This document shows, piece by piece, positions 49,757 through 57,996 of a stretch of DNA of 64,000 nt. Each line of letters opens with the position of its first letter. Positions within the stretch are counted from its first letter, which is position 1. The stretch is from contig CM046307.1 of the NCBI GenBank assembly GCA_025267735.1, positions 7,446,258-7,510,257 of the forward strand, in the 5' to 3' direction. This DNA is from Mactra quadrangularis. Lineage: Eukaryota; Mollusca; Bivalvia; Venerida; Mactridae. A program made the position numbers and the translations under genes. The notes below the pieces were generated by a model. That model ran no database searches. It was not told where the DNA came from and was given only the letters and a program-made list of their open reading frames with translations.

Positions 49757-50326
49757 ATGCAGAAAATGGTATTGCTGCCGTTCGATAGATTCCAACGATT
49801 ACTTCAAAGGGATGTCGCACGCGAAACATCCGTTAAGAAGCTGGACGATCAATTAGAAGTGCCGCAGGTCACGCACGAGATTGAAGAAAACCCTACACAT
49901 CCGAGTACATTATCCGAAGAAACAACCTCCGATAAAAGGTCACCAACATCGATCGACAGCCTCGTTGAACTGATTCCAAAATCACTACAGAGTCGAGCTC
50001 GAACTCTTCTGCGTTATATTCGACCTTATATCGAGTGGAACGAGAAAGGAGAGATTATAATTTCCGACGACAGAATACCGAACTCTAATATCGTGGATTT
50101 GGTGAAAGTGCAGTTAAAAGACTATAAAGATTTCCATCCCGTCGGACTTCGACAGTTCGAAATATTACTTTCGACAATCAACGTACCGTACACTTTGCTT
50201 TCCGCCTCGCGTCGTAATCAGATCGGGGGATCGGACATTCCGCCTCCACCAGGCACTCCGGTTGGAAAAAAACCGCAAAAACGTAAAAGGAGCAATATCA
50301 AGAAAATCAAATGGCTTCGTCTATGA
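49757..50326 (+). CDS. Conserved Polinton protein, 189 aa, function unknown
   Basis: The family resembles a protein recurrent next to ATPase or integrase in animal Polintons. The recognisable core is IPKSLQSRARTLLRYI followed by WNEKGEIII and SNIVDLVK (residues about 73-115). Then comes a helical C-terminal segment (FHPVGLRQFEILLSTINVP) and a basic tail (KKPQKRKRSNIKKIK). The N-terminal third is acidic and low complexity. The basic tail suggests a nucleic-acid or nuclear role; the helical core could be a winged-helix-like fold, which is inference. It overlaps the integrase start by 16 nt, or by 4 nt if the later ATG is used. Confidence 0.72.
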   Translation: MQKMVLLPFDRFQRLLQRDVARETSVKKLDDQLEVPQVTHEIEENPTHPSTLSEETTSDKRSPTSIDSLVELIPKSLQSRARTLLRYIRPYIEWNEKGEIIISDDRIPNSNIVDLVKVQLKDYKDFHPVGLRQFEILLSTINVPYTLLSASRRNQIGGSDIPPPPGTPVGKKPQKRKRSNIKKIKWLRL

Positions 50327-51438
50327 AATATGAAGATTATCTGAAAAGCATCTATTACGACCCTGCGCACGCTGGTGCCTACGGCGGTATCGAGAAATTA
50401 TATAGAGCCGTAAGAAAGGAGGGAAAATTCGTAATTGGAAGACCGAAAATACGCGAATGGCTTTTAAAACAAGAAGATTACGCCGTTCATAGTCAGGAGC
50501 GGGGACAATTCAAACGAAGGCGAGTTATTGCTCCTTACGTGGATTATCAATGGGACGTCGACACCGCCAACATGGAATATTATAGGAAAAAGAACGATGA
50601 CTACGCCTTCTTTTTACTGGCGGTGGACATTCTTTCAAAATACGTATGGACCGCGCCCCTGCGTACTAGAACTGGCAAGGAAATGGTACTAGCTCTGAAA
50701 CGGATATTCGCCGCAGGGAGAAAACCTACCAATATAAGAAGCGACAAAGGGACGGAATTTGTCAACAAGAACGTGAACCGATACTTGAAAACTCAGAATG
50801 TCAATTATTTCGTGACGCAAAATGTAGTGAAAGCCTCTTACGCGGAAAGAGCCATCAAAACTATCAAGAGTCGAATCGTTAGATACATGACACGCCATCA
50901 GTCTCACCGCTGGATCGACGTCCTGTCGAAGATTACCGAGAGTTATAACCACACGCACCATCGTTCAATCAAACGAACACCGGCCAGCGTGAAGAGGTCG
51001 GACTCTGTAGCATTGTGGCAGCTTCAATACCGCCGTGACTCGACAACGAGAAATAAAACGAGCGAGTACAAATACAAAGTCGGTGACCTGGTTAGAGTAT
51101 CTTTTCTGCGCCGCCCTTTTCAAAGAGAATACGACGAACGTTGGTCGAGAGAACTTTACGTGATAAATACACGATTCATGAAAGAAAACATCCCGTTATA
51201 TCGTCTTAAAGACTACGCCGGAGAAATCGTTATCGGTACATTTTACCAGAATCAACTGAGGAAAGCTTACGAACAAGAGACCTATCTGGTGGAAAAAGTC
51301 CTTAGGACGAGAAAACGTGGCGGGAGAAAACAACATCTGGTACGTTGGCGCGGGTGGCCACCGAAATACGACACGTGGATCGACGACGACGATTTAAAAG
51401 GTTTAAATACCAGTGACGATGCCTTAGGGTCGTCATAA
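50311..51438 (+). CDS. Retrovirus-type integrase with C-terminal chromodomain
   Basis: A 375-aa DDE integrase that would insert the linear element, generating the 6-bp duplication. The catalytic residues are Asp84 (WDVDTANM), Asp145 (RSDKGTEF) and Glu179 (SYAERAIKTIK), a D,D-34-E spacing. The N-terminal region (YDPAHAGAYGGIEKLYRAV) is the Polinton-type helical domain, without a visible HHCC zinc site. An SH3-like region (YKVGDLVRVS) lies near 255. A chromodomain at about 323-362 (YLVEKVL ... HLVRWRGWPPKYDTWI) has the aromatic residues expected for binding methyl-lysine histone tails, so integration may be steered to marked chromatin. Start: ATG 50311 or ATG 50323; the latter forms an ATGA overlap with the upstream stop. 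Confidence 0.93.
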   Translation: MASSMKYEDYLKSIYYDPAHAGAYGGIEKLYRAVRKEGKFVIGRPKIREWLLKQEDYAVHSQERGQFKRRRVIAPYVDYQWDVDTANMEYYRKKNDDYAFFLLAVDILSKYVWTAPLRTRTGKEMVLALKRIFAAGRKPTNIRSDKGTEFVNKNVNRYLKTQNVNYFVTQNVVKASYAERAIKTIKSRIVRYMTRHQSHRWIDVLSKITESYNHTHHRSIKRTPASVKRSDSVALWQLQYRRDSTTRNKTSEYKYKVGDLVRVSFLRRPFQREYDERWSRELYVINTRFMKENIPLYRLKDYAGEIVIGTFYQNQLRKAYEQETYLVEKVLRTRKRGGRKQHLVRWRGWPPKYDTWIDDDDLKGLNTSDDALGSS

Positions 51439-51447
51439 GGACGAAAC

Positions 51448-51759
51448 ATGACGGTCAAGAAACATCTAGCGCTGCTCGAGTTTCTCGTTTCGGCGAGCGA
51501 TGACCAGCGCGCGGCTATATTGAAAACGTTATCTGAAAATCAATTAAAGGCGATTTTGGAATCTATTTACAACGTCTTATACGGAACTTGTCCTATCGCC
51601 AATAAGGATAAAAAAGCGTTAGGATCAGAGAGCGAAGTCATTCGACGTATGGTGTCTAAAGACCTCACATTGCCGCAAAAACGGCGTTTGCTAAATAAAT
51701 ACCAACGCATTCTACCGGCGTTGCTGAAACCCGTAGTGGATATGTTCAGAAAATCATGA
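51448..51759 (+). CDS. Small conserved Polinton protein, 103 aa
   Basis: A helical basic protein: ILKTLSENQLKAILESIYNVLYG then a C-terminal QKRRLLNKYQRILPALL. The pattern 'QLKA..E..YN.L.G..P' with a basic second half recurs in animal Polintons and adintoviruses between integrase and capsid genes. Its function is unknown; a virion or DNA-associated role is only a guess. Its stop overlaps the next ATG by 4 nt (ATGA at 51756). Confidence 0.7.
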   Translation: MTVKKHLALLEFLVSASDDQRAAILKTLSENQLKAILESIYNVLYGTCPIANKDKKALGSESEVIRRMVSKDLTLPQKRRLLNKYQRILPALLKPVVDMFRKS

Positions 51760-52193
51760 CTACGGAAAGATACATTTACGTGCGAAGCGACGAAAGCGAC
51801 GCCTATTTTTCTGACAACAGAGCGAGTCGATTTAAAGTACATTTGAATCTACCGTTGACATTAAACGGAATTTGGAAAGTGGGTTTGGTAGAATTTTGCG
51901 CTTCGAAGGATGTCAAATCGAGACTGACATCGAGCGACGCTCTGTACGTCTACACGGATTTATGCAAAGAAAGCATAGTACACGGTTCAGAGCGTCCGTT
52001 ACTGCGACGAATGGATAAAAACAATAGGAATGGATGGGATTACACGTTCGATGCTCCATATTATCTACCGATGAAGAGGAAAGAAGTGAGAGAATTTCTG
52101 ATCTATATAACGCGCGAAGACGGCGAATTAGCGTCAGATATAAAATCACCGTTGAACCTTACACTTCACTTAAAACAATATCCGTTTTATTAA
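51756..52193 (+). CDS. Probable minor capsid (penton-like) protein, 145 aa
   Basis: The opening pattern YVRSDESDAYFSDNRASRF, then KVHLNLPLTLNGIWKVGLVE, is the signature of the single-jelly-roll penton or minor capsid proteins of Polintons (Ser/Asp-rich strand, 'F.DN.', 'L..PL.L.G.W.VGL.E'). Predicted strands dominate. At 145 residues it is short for the family and may hold just one jelly-roll. Its place just before the capsid cluster supports a structural role. The stop is 1 bp from the next ATG. Confidence 0.68.
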   Translation: MTTERYIYVRSDESDAYFSDNRASRFKVHLNLPLTLNGIWKVGLVEFCASKDVKSRLTSSDALYVYTDLCKESIVHGSERPLLRRMDKNNRNGWDYTFDAPYYLPMKRKEVREFLIYITREDGELASDIKSPLNLTLHLKQYPFY

Positions 52194-52194
52194 G

Positions 52195-52560
52195 ATGAAA
52201 TTATACGTGCCTAATCCGCAAAAGTGGGTGGATTTTTTCGAAAGAGCGAGTAGTTGGTCTCTCAACCAAAGTGGCGATGGAAAACGAGCAACTATAATAC
52301 CGGTAGACGGATCGAAAGGAGCGTGCGATAAGCAGTACCCCATCAAAGCGGTTTTACCGGCCGAACAAACGACTGCCAGAGCTAAGTCGGAGCTACAGAG
52401 GGAAGATATAAATCCGGCGAACGTCGCGAATATGATTCATTCTTCTGCCGGACGCGGGACGAAACGCAAGACGAATAAAACTCGAGGAGGGAAACGTCAA
52501 CGAAAAAGTGAAGAGAAGAAGACAGGGAATAAGAAAAAAGACATTTTTGAAATAAAATAA
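52195..52560 (+). CDS. Conserved basic Polinton protein, 121 aa
   Basis: The start [16 protein letters not shown] and middle [20 protein letters not shown] with REDINPANV are typical of a Polinton/adintovirus protein that sits directly upstream of the major capsid gene. The C-terminal 35 residues are almost all Lys/Arg ([19 protein letters not shown]) and likely bind DNA or act as a nuclear signal. It could be a minor core or cement protein cleaved by the protease; not proven. One base separates its stop from the capsid ATG. Confidence 0.7.
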   Translation: MKLYVPNPQKWVDFFERASSWSLNQSGDGKRATIIPVDGSKGACDKQYPIKAVLPAEQTTARAKSELQREDINPANVANMIHSSAGRGTKRKTNKTRGGKRQRKSEEKKTGNKKKDIFEIK

Positions 52561-52561
52561 A

Positions 52562-53826
52562 ATGTCAATCTTCAGTGAGGAGACCTTTAAGGAAGGACTA
52601 GTGTCGGAGTTGGCATTGTTCGATTTGCCGAGCACACAAACTAGCGTCACGGATGTTTACTACGACGAAATTCGACCGCTGTCTCAAGTGTCGGGCGATA
52701 GTCCGTTCGAGTTTAAGATCAGCGGTCAAAATTCGATGGATTATCTCGACTTGAAGAATTCGCAAATATACGTCAGATGTAAAGTGGAAAAAACGGACGG
52801 AACGGCTCTACCGTTACATAAGGATATGAAAGTAGGGCCGGCCAACTTGTTTCTACAAGCGTTGTTTTCGACGACGGAGGTGACGTTACAAAATAAAGCC
52901 ACCATAACCTGTAACTACAATCCGTACCGAGCTTACATGCACACTCTTTTGAACTACGGATCGGATGCCGTTCTAAGTCAACTGGATACTCAGCTTTTCG
53001 TCCGAGATGACGCCGACAGTCCGGGGGTAACTGATCCGCAAAGCACTAACAACGGCTTGTACATACGAGCCTGGCGTATCGCCGAATCTAAACGGATCGA
53101 TTTACAAGGTCCCATCTTCCACGACTTGTTTTCCATGTCCAGATATCTGCTGAATCAAGTTGACGTAAAAATCAAGATGTACAGAAGTTCCACGAATTTC
53201 TGTTTGTTAACGGCGGACGCCGATGAATATAAAGTGAACATCGAAGATATCTACATTCTGGCTAAGAAGATACGAGTGAATCCCGCCGTCATTTACGGTC
53301 ATTCAAAAATTCTGGAGAAACAAAATGCGCTCTACCCGTATAATAAAGTGGAGGTGAAATCGGTGAGCATCGCAACGGGTTCGACCAATTACACCTGGGA
53401 AAACATGTTTCAAGGCAGAAGACCCAACAAAATCGTCTTGGGATTTGTGAAAAGCAAAGCCGTGAGCGGCGATTACAAAACCAACCCGTTTAATTTCGAG
53501 AACTGCGCCATTCAGCAAATTGCCGTGTACTGCGACGGATTACCCGTGGGCGGGAGTCCTCTGAAATTGGATTTCGATGCTGCGACGGGCGCGACTTTCG
53601 TGCGTGCCTACACCAATTTACTCTCGTCGAGCGGGAAATGGAGACAAGACGAAGGCAATTTAATGGATAGAGAACACTATATAAAGGGATCCACTCTGTT
53701 CGTCTTCCAGTTGGAACCAGACTTTCCGCAGCACGGAGAATACCTATCATTGGTAAAGACAGGAAACGTTCGTCTGGACGTGGTATATAAGACACCGCTA
53801 GCGGGTAAGTTCCAATAATTATTTCT

Positions 53827-53876
<50 letters not shown>

Positions 53877-54093
53877 AAACGATCTTTTGATACTTTCGAT
53901 GTTATTTCGTTTTAGTTAAAATATAACCTAAATCATCGTTGCCTCAGGTAAGTATAGGAAGAACTTTATATAGATATATTTCTTTACGTTTCTTTTTTTT
54001 TTTTATCTTTCAGAGCCTGTAAGTTGTATCGCTTACAGCGAGGGGCCCGGTTATTTCGAGATAAATCGAGAAAGAGACATTATCGTTGGTTGA
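52562..54093 (+). CDS. Major capsid protein (double jelly-roll, hexon-like), two exons
   Basis: The structural protein forms the capsid shell. Exon 1 is 52562-53804 and exon 2 is 54014-54093, giving about 440 residues. Unspliced, the frame would stop at 53818. The donor GCGG|GTAAGT and acceptor CTTTCAG|AG restore the frame, and exon 2 supplies the conserved C-terminal strand (the part with [12 protein letters not shown]) expected in this family. Family signs in exon 1 are the [10 protein letters not shown] start, PIEF-like '[21 protein letters not shown]', and '[20 protein letters not shown]' at the junction of the two jelly-rolls. The intron (209 bp) carries an A43 run at 53832-53874. The protease ATG begins 1 base after the stop. 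Confidence 0.9.
53805..54013 (+). other. Intron in major capsid gene with A43 tract
   Basis: GTAAGT donor, polypyrimidine tract 'tttctttttttttttatctttcag' and AG acceptor. The A homopolymer at 53832-53874 is unusual in this position. Confidence 0.8.
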
Positions 54094-54094
54094 A

Positions 54095-54610
54095 ATGGAG
54101 ACGTGGCAACTCAAATGCATGATCGATTGCGATCCGATATTAAAAGAAGAAGTGGTAGGGGTTTACGCCGCAGACAGACTTCCTCAAGACTTACCTTTAG
54201 CGCGTGGATTTATAGCCAATACGGATATTCATTCCGAACGAGGAACTCATTGGTGCGCGTTTTTCAGAGATAAGAGGGGAAAGTTGGAATTCTTCGATTC
54301 TTACGGAAGAATTCCCTCGCAAAACAGCTCTTATTTCAAATTATGGTTAGATAAACGCGCCAAACGTTACGATATTAACATTCGTCAACTTCAAAGTGAG
54401 ACGTCTAACGTCTGCGGACTATATTGTATTTTATATCTCAGGAAAAGGCTTTTAGGCGATACGTTATATGACTTTCAAAACGGGTTTGATTTTACTCACT
54501 TTACCGTAAATGATCATTTTGTATATAACGTTACATCTTCTATTTATTCGCAATGTGTCAAACACGAAGTTTTAGGTGTAAATCAAACGTGTTGTTCTTT
54601 AACATCGTGA
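54095..54610 (+). CDS. Adenain-like maturation cysteine protease
   Basis: A 171-aa Ulp1/adenovirus-protease family enzyme (C5/C48 clan) that would cleave capsid and core precursors. The catalytic set is in the family order: His52 (GTHWCAFF), Asp68 (EFFDSYG), Gln100 (RQLQSE) and Cys107 (SNVCGLYC). The ORF is open upstream to 54086 but the first ATG is 54095, one base after the capsid stop. An extra Cys-rich tail (NQTCCSLTS) follows. No frameshift. Confidence 0.92.
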   Translation: METWQLKCMIDCDPILKEEVVGVYAADRLPQDLPLARGFIANTDIHSERGTHWCAFFRDKRGKLEFFDSYGRIPSQNSSYFKLWLDKRAKRYDINIRQLQSETSNVCGLYCILYLRKRLLGDTLYDFQNGFDFTHFTVNDHFVYNVTSSIYSQCVKHEVLGVNQTCCSLTS

Positions 54611-55062
54611 CTTTCTTACGTCGTATTTTACAACGCATTAATAATTTGTATACGCTTATGTACGTATATTTGTATAAATATTTGTAAAAAAAAAAAAAAA
54701 AAATGTAGTGTAAAAAAAAGGCGTTGTTGTTTCTTCCATTCTGTTTTTCTTGCGGGGTTCAGTTGTCCACGATGATTTATAATGTAAGTACTGGCGCGTC
54801 CAGGAAAGATACTAAGCCGATCCAACTGTATAGAATCTGCGTGGCTACAACGGCCAGATAGTAAACATTTGATATGACTAGTAAAACTCTTATTGTAGAC
54901 TACGACGATAGGTTTGCCTTTAGTATTGGTGCGTCCACGAAAGAGACTAACAGCTCTGTAGAACAGTAATATTCCGTTATTAAGACCAACTTAATTATCG
55001 CAATATCATGCGAAGTTTACTAGTCCCTTAAGACCGATTCGCTTTTAAAAACGATAATTTCG
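54611..55062. other. Spacer after the protease with short repeats
   Basis: It contains an A17 run (54686-54702) and two copies of 'ggygcgtcca.gaaaga.actaa' (about 54793 and 54929). No ORF is supported. Confidence 0.5.
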
Positions 55063-55296
55063 ATGATCCTAATAGCGGAATTTTATTCTACTAGTAGTAA
55101 ACATCAGATTGATCCGCAGATCGTATCTACTTTCAAATGGTACGTCGTGAATAATCTACACATCGCTGATGAATTGCACAAATATGAGTGCGGAGTGATT
55201 CAAACAGTTTTTGGAGGATCGAGCTACGAAACTCAGTATATCAATGGGATTATATTTGAAACAAAGAGACGTTCGTCTTCAAGTTACGTTTATTAA
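55063..55296 (+). CDS. Possible last plus-strand Polinton gene, 77 aa, unknown
   Basis: An open frame starting MILIAEFYSTSSKHQI has codon use like its neighbours (frequent CGA/CGT, TCG, GGA). I recognise no family. It lies after the protease and before the convergent minus-strand genes. It may be a short gene or an exon of something longer. Confidence 0.35.
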   Translation: MILIAEFYSTSSKHQIDPQIVSTFKWYVVNNLHIADELHKYECGVIQTVFGGSSYETQYINGIIFETKRRSSSSYVY

Positions 55297-55308
55297 TATA
55301 AAACGAGA

Positions 55309-55376
55309 TATACAACATTATGATGCCAGTTTATCGAGATAATAAGAGTATACAACATTATGATACCAGTAAATAT
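55309..55376. repeat. Short direct repeat at the convergence point
   Basis: The unit 'tatacaacattatgatgcca' occurs twice with one change, about 43 bp apart, between the converging gene sets. Confidence 0.6.
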
Positions 55377-55419
55377 TAATGCTACACAATACAATAAAGA
55401 TTATCACTATACAGAACAT

Positions 55420-55812
55420 TCATTTTTCATATCTGGAAGACAGTCGTATAATTTGCATAGTCATTCGAATCATTTTCGTTTTCCACGAACCAGTTTTCAT
55501 GTCAGTTTCTCGCCAATCGCGACAATACACTTTTAATCTGTACGTGTTGAGTAACGGTTCTATATCGCCCATCGAAGCAACCGACTCTTCCCATTGACGG
55601 AGTACTTCCGCTTCGTTCACTCTTTGAACTATGTCATCGAAGTATATTTCGAGATTTTCCTTTTGAGAGAGTTTAAAACAAGAATGATCATTCTGCGATA
55701 AACTTTCGATCGAACATCCTTGACACTTTTCTCTAAAAACATCCGTCATCACGTTTTTTATGGCTTGGGCATAAATGAAATCGAAATAAGAATCCAATAG
55801 TGTTACCTCCAT
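55420..55812 (-). CDS. Conserved C/H-motif Polinton protein, 130 aa
   Basis: A cluster of C30, C33, H43 and C45 (CQGC ... SQNDHSC) follows a helical start (DFIYAQAIKNVMTDVF). The same 'C.GC..... SQ..H.C' block recurs in a Polinton protein family of unknown role. The cluster could bind zinc. It is the last of the leftward genes, 45 bp after the TM/PC4-like gene. Confidence 0.6.
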   Translation of the reverse strand: MEVTLLDSYFDFIYAQAIKNVMTDVFREKCQGCSIESLSQNDHSCFKLSQKENLEIYFDDIVQRVNEAEVLRQWEESVASMGDIEPLLNTYRLKVYCRDWRETDMKTGSWKTKMIRMTMQIIRLSSRYEK

Positions 55813-55857
55813 GGTTGTCTTTTAACGAATAATAACGAGTCGAGAAAATCACGGAAT

Positions 55858-56361
55858 TTAAGGTATAAACGTTTTGGGTTTTCTCCAGTAAACTCTGGCC
55901 TCGGCGAACGCAGTATCGATCGACGATGATATTTGCTTAAGAGTAAGCCACTGCGTATGGGTTAATTGTAGTCCTATGATAGAGGCCGTTCCGTTGATAA
56001 ACTTTCTCATATCTAAGAAAATGTATCCCTCGCGGTTGCACACTGTAGCAAATACTCCGTTACGTAGTGAAAACTGTTTGATGTACATGCACGCGGTGGC
56101 GTTTGTATTAATTCTTTGTTGTTCATTGATAGATTGCGTACTGCAATGATCAGCATGTCCTTGAAACAATATAATAATCCCCGGAGTAGCGCATGTTACG
56201 ACACAGAGGATAAGAACGCTTATTACTTTAAGCGCGTTCAAATGCTGGCGAATAAAATCCCCGTAAGTCTCCATCCTTTCGATATCGTCAGGCTCACAAA
56301 TCATGCTTAAAGTTCCGTCATTTTCTTCGCTCGTGTTTTGTTTTATGAGTGCAGAATTCAT
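55858..56361 (-). CDS. Membrane-anchored PC4-like protein, 167 aa
   Basis: An N-terminal acidic region (about 43 residues) is followed by one clear transmembrane segment at 44-66 (KVISVLILCVVTCATPGIII). C-terminal to it is a domain with the PC4 (p15) pattern: FSLRNGVFATV, then GYIFLDMRKFI, then GLQLTHTQWLTLKQISSSID. N-glycosylation sequons occur at N87 and N123, and there are three Cys after the membrane segment. The plain reading is a type II membrane protein with the PC4-like fold on the non-cytosolic side, which is odd for a fold that binds single-stranded DNA. A TATAAAAT-like box lies upstream (complement of 56429-56436). The domain call is by pattern and needs structure prediction. Confidence 0.6.
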   Translation of the reverse strand: MNSALIKQNTSEENDGTLSMICEPDDIERMETYGDFIRQHLNALKVISVLILCVVTCATPGIIILFQGHADHCSTQSINEQQRINTNATACMYIKQFSLRNGVFATVCNREGYIFLDMRKFINGTASIIGLQLTHTQWLTLKQISSSIDTAFAEARVYWRKPKTFIP

Positions 56362-56849
56362 AGTTGTTTATGCGATGTGAATCGATGTCCAGTAAAAGAT
56401 AAAATGAATGTTTGATATTATGATTCACATTTTATATTCAAATTTACCATGCGTGACAATATCGCATTCTACACAATGCAATGCTCTTTACATATTTCGG
56501 TACTCATACCCAACTTGTTTCTATAATCTATACATAAATTCGCCATCTTGGTTAAAGAAGAAAATGAGCAGACGCCGCGCCATAATCTATTTTTATTTGG
56601 TCAATGTGTTAAAAATCGCCTCATTTGTTTGAAGCGTACGATGTTTGATTTAGGAGCAGAAAAGGTTATATAATTGTTTATTAACATAATAACAACAAAT
56701 AGTTGAGTTTATACGTTTATTTACATGATTTACGATGTATACATACTACAATGCATATAAACGTTATAAGAATAAAGTATAAAATGTATGTCCTGGTTAT
56801 TTGAAATTGTAAGTACTATAATACAACGTGACAATATAATGAAGCTCTA
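56362..56849. other. Spacer between leftward genes
   Basis: AT-rich sequence holding the probable promoter of the 167-aa gene and the 3'UTR of the tandem-PC4 gene. A 74-codon plus-strand ORF (56408-56632) lacks any domain and is not called. Confidence 0.45.
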
Positions 56850-57464
56850 TCACCAGTTTTGACAGTCATCAGGATTACATTCGGAACATTGTAAGGCTCC
56901 GAGCTGGTTTTGGTGATCTTCTCTCATCATGCACGGGACGATCTCCGCTAGTTCCGGCAACTGATCTTCGATTGATCCGACCAGTCGTTTTAATTCCCGG
57001 AACTCACTAGGTCCTAAAGCTATCCCTTTCCGAGAAGGCACGACCTCTTTTTCATCTTCTGGTAGCCAGAATTTGCGGATGTCCACGCAATAATACCCTT
57101 TTGACACTGAAACGTGCCAGTTTCCACCCAGATGAAATCGATATTCCACATCTTCGTTATTACAACATTTCTTTAGATTGGCGTCTATCTCATCTAGTTG
57201 AATAACGAACTGTTTCCACCTAGAGGGGGTAAGACAAACCCCGTTTTTAGTTGGAAATTTTTTATCTCCATCCACGTCGTATTTTCTAATGTGAATCTTT
57301 AATTCGTGTTGGAAGGTATTTACTACGACAAATATGTCTTTACCTAAATGTTCGTCAAATCTGTTAGAATCCTTGTTCATTTTAATAGCTTTTGAAGAGG
57401 TCTGTTTGGGATCTGTCAAAAGCTTTCTTTTCTTACTTTTGGTGACTTTATTGAAACTAGCCAT
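56850..57464 (-). CDS. Tandem PC4-like ssDNA-binding protein, 204 aa
   Basis: There are two consecutive PC4/p15 domains. The first is at about 43-97 (FQHELKIHIRKYDVDGD, KNGVCLTPSRWKQF, LDEID). The second is at about 107-170 (WHVSVSKGYYCVDIRKFW, RKGIALGPSEFRELKRLV, SIED). PC4 family proteins bind single-stranded DNA and act in transcription and repair. Fused in tandem they would mimic the PC4 dimer in one chain. The N-terminus is basic (KSKKRKLL, likely nuclear signal) and the C-terminus has a C193/C196/C201 cluster. A role as the element's single-strand binding protein during protein-primed replication, or as early transcription regulator, is inferred. It has its own TATA box and a 5'UTR intron. 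Confidence 0.78.
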   Translation of the reverse strand: MASFNKVTKSKKRKLLTDPKQTSSKAIKMNKDSNRFDEHLGKDIFVVVNTFQHELKIHIRKYDVDGDKKFPTKNGVCLTPSRWKQFVIQLDEIDANLKKCCNNEDVEYRFHLGGNWHVSVSKGYYCVDIRKFWLPEDEKEVVPSRKGIALGPSEFRELKRLVGSIEDQLPELAEIVPCMMREDHQNQLGALQCSECNPDDCQNW

Positions 57465-57474
57465 TTATTCTAAA

Positions 57475-57750
57475 AAGAGAAAAAACACTGATTTAAGCAT
57501 GTACTTTCATCTCCTTATAACAGCATATAATTTCATTGTAATAGAAAATCATTATCTATAAAGTATAAAAAGCAAACACATACGAATAATGGCACTTAAA
57601 TTAGAATATCCAAATCGTGTAAAATATGTGGTGATTGAATGAAACTAGACATTATTTTAAAAAGAGAAAAATCCTCGATTTAAGCATGTACTTTCAACTC
57701 CTTATAACAACATATATTTTCATTGTAATAGAAAATCGTTATCTATAAAG

Positions 57751-57796
<46 letters not shown>

Positions 57797-57916
57797 AACA
57801 CATACGAATAATGGTACTAAGATTAGAATGGCTAAATCGCGTAAAATATTTTACTATCAAATATACTAAGTAAAATAATATCTTAATTTTTAAACGAAGA
57901 GAATAAACAAGTTCTT
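57475..57916 (-). other. 5'UTR intron of the tandem-PC4 gene, with duplicated unit and A39 tract
   Basis: On the minus strand the donor AAG|GTAAGA (57916) and acceptor CTTTTTAG (ending 57475, about 10 bases before the ATG) bound the intron. A unit of about 187 bp is tandemly repeated inside (57472... and 57659...). The second copy contains an A39 run (57754-57792) where the first copy has five A. Confidence 0.65.
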
Positions 57917-57988
57917 ACCTTGCAAATGATCCACGATGTACTCCGTTACAAGCAATAGGAATGGTGAAAGTATGGTGAAGTTGCGAGG

Positions 57989-57996
57989 TATTTATA
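57989..57996 (-). promoter_or_regulatory. TATA box of the tandem-PC4 gene
   Basis: TATAAATA on the minus strand, about 70 bp before the splice donor. It fits a transcription start near 57962 and a short untranslated first exon. Confidence 0.6.

Noticed and set aside
56408..56632. 74-codon plus-strand ORF inside the Polinton
   Set aside because: Lies opposite the probable promoter of the 167-aa gene and lacks a family pattern or Polinton codon use.
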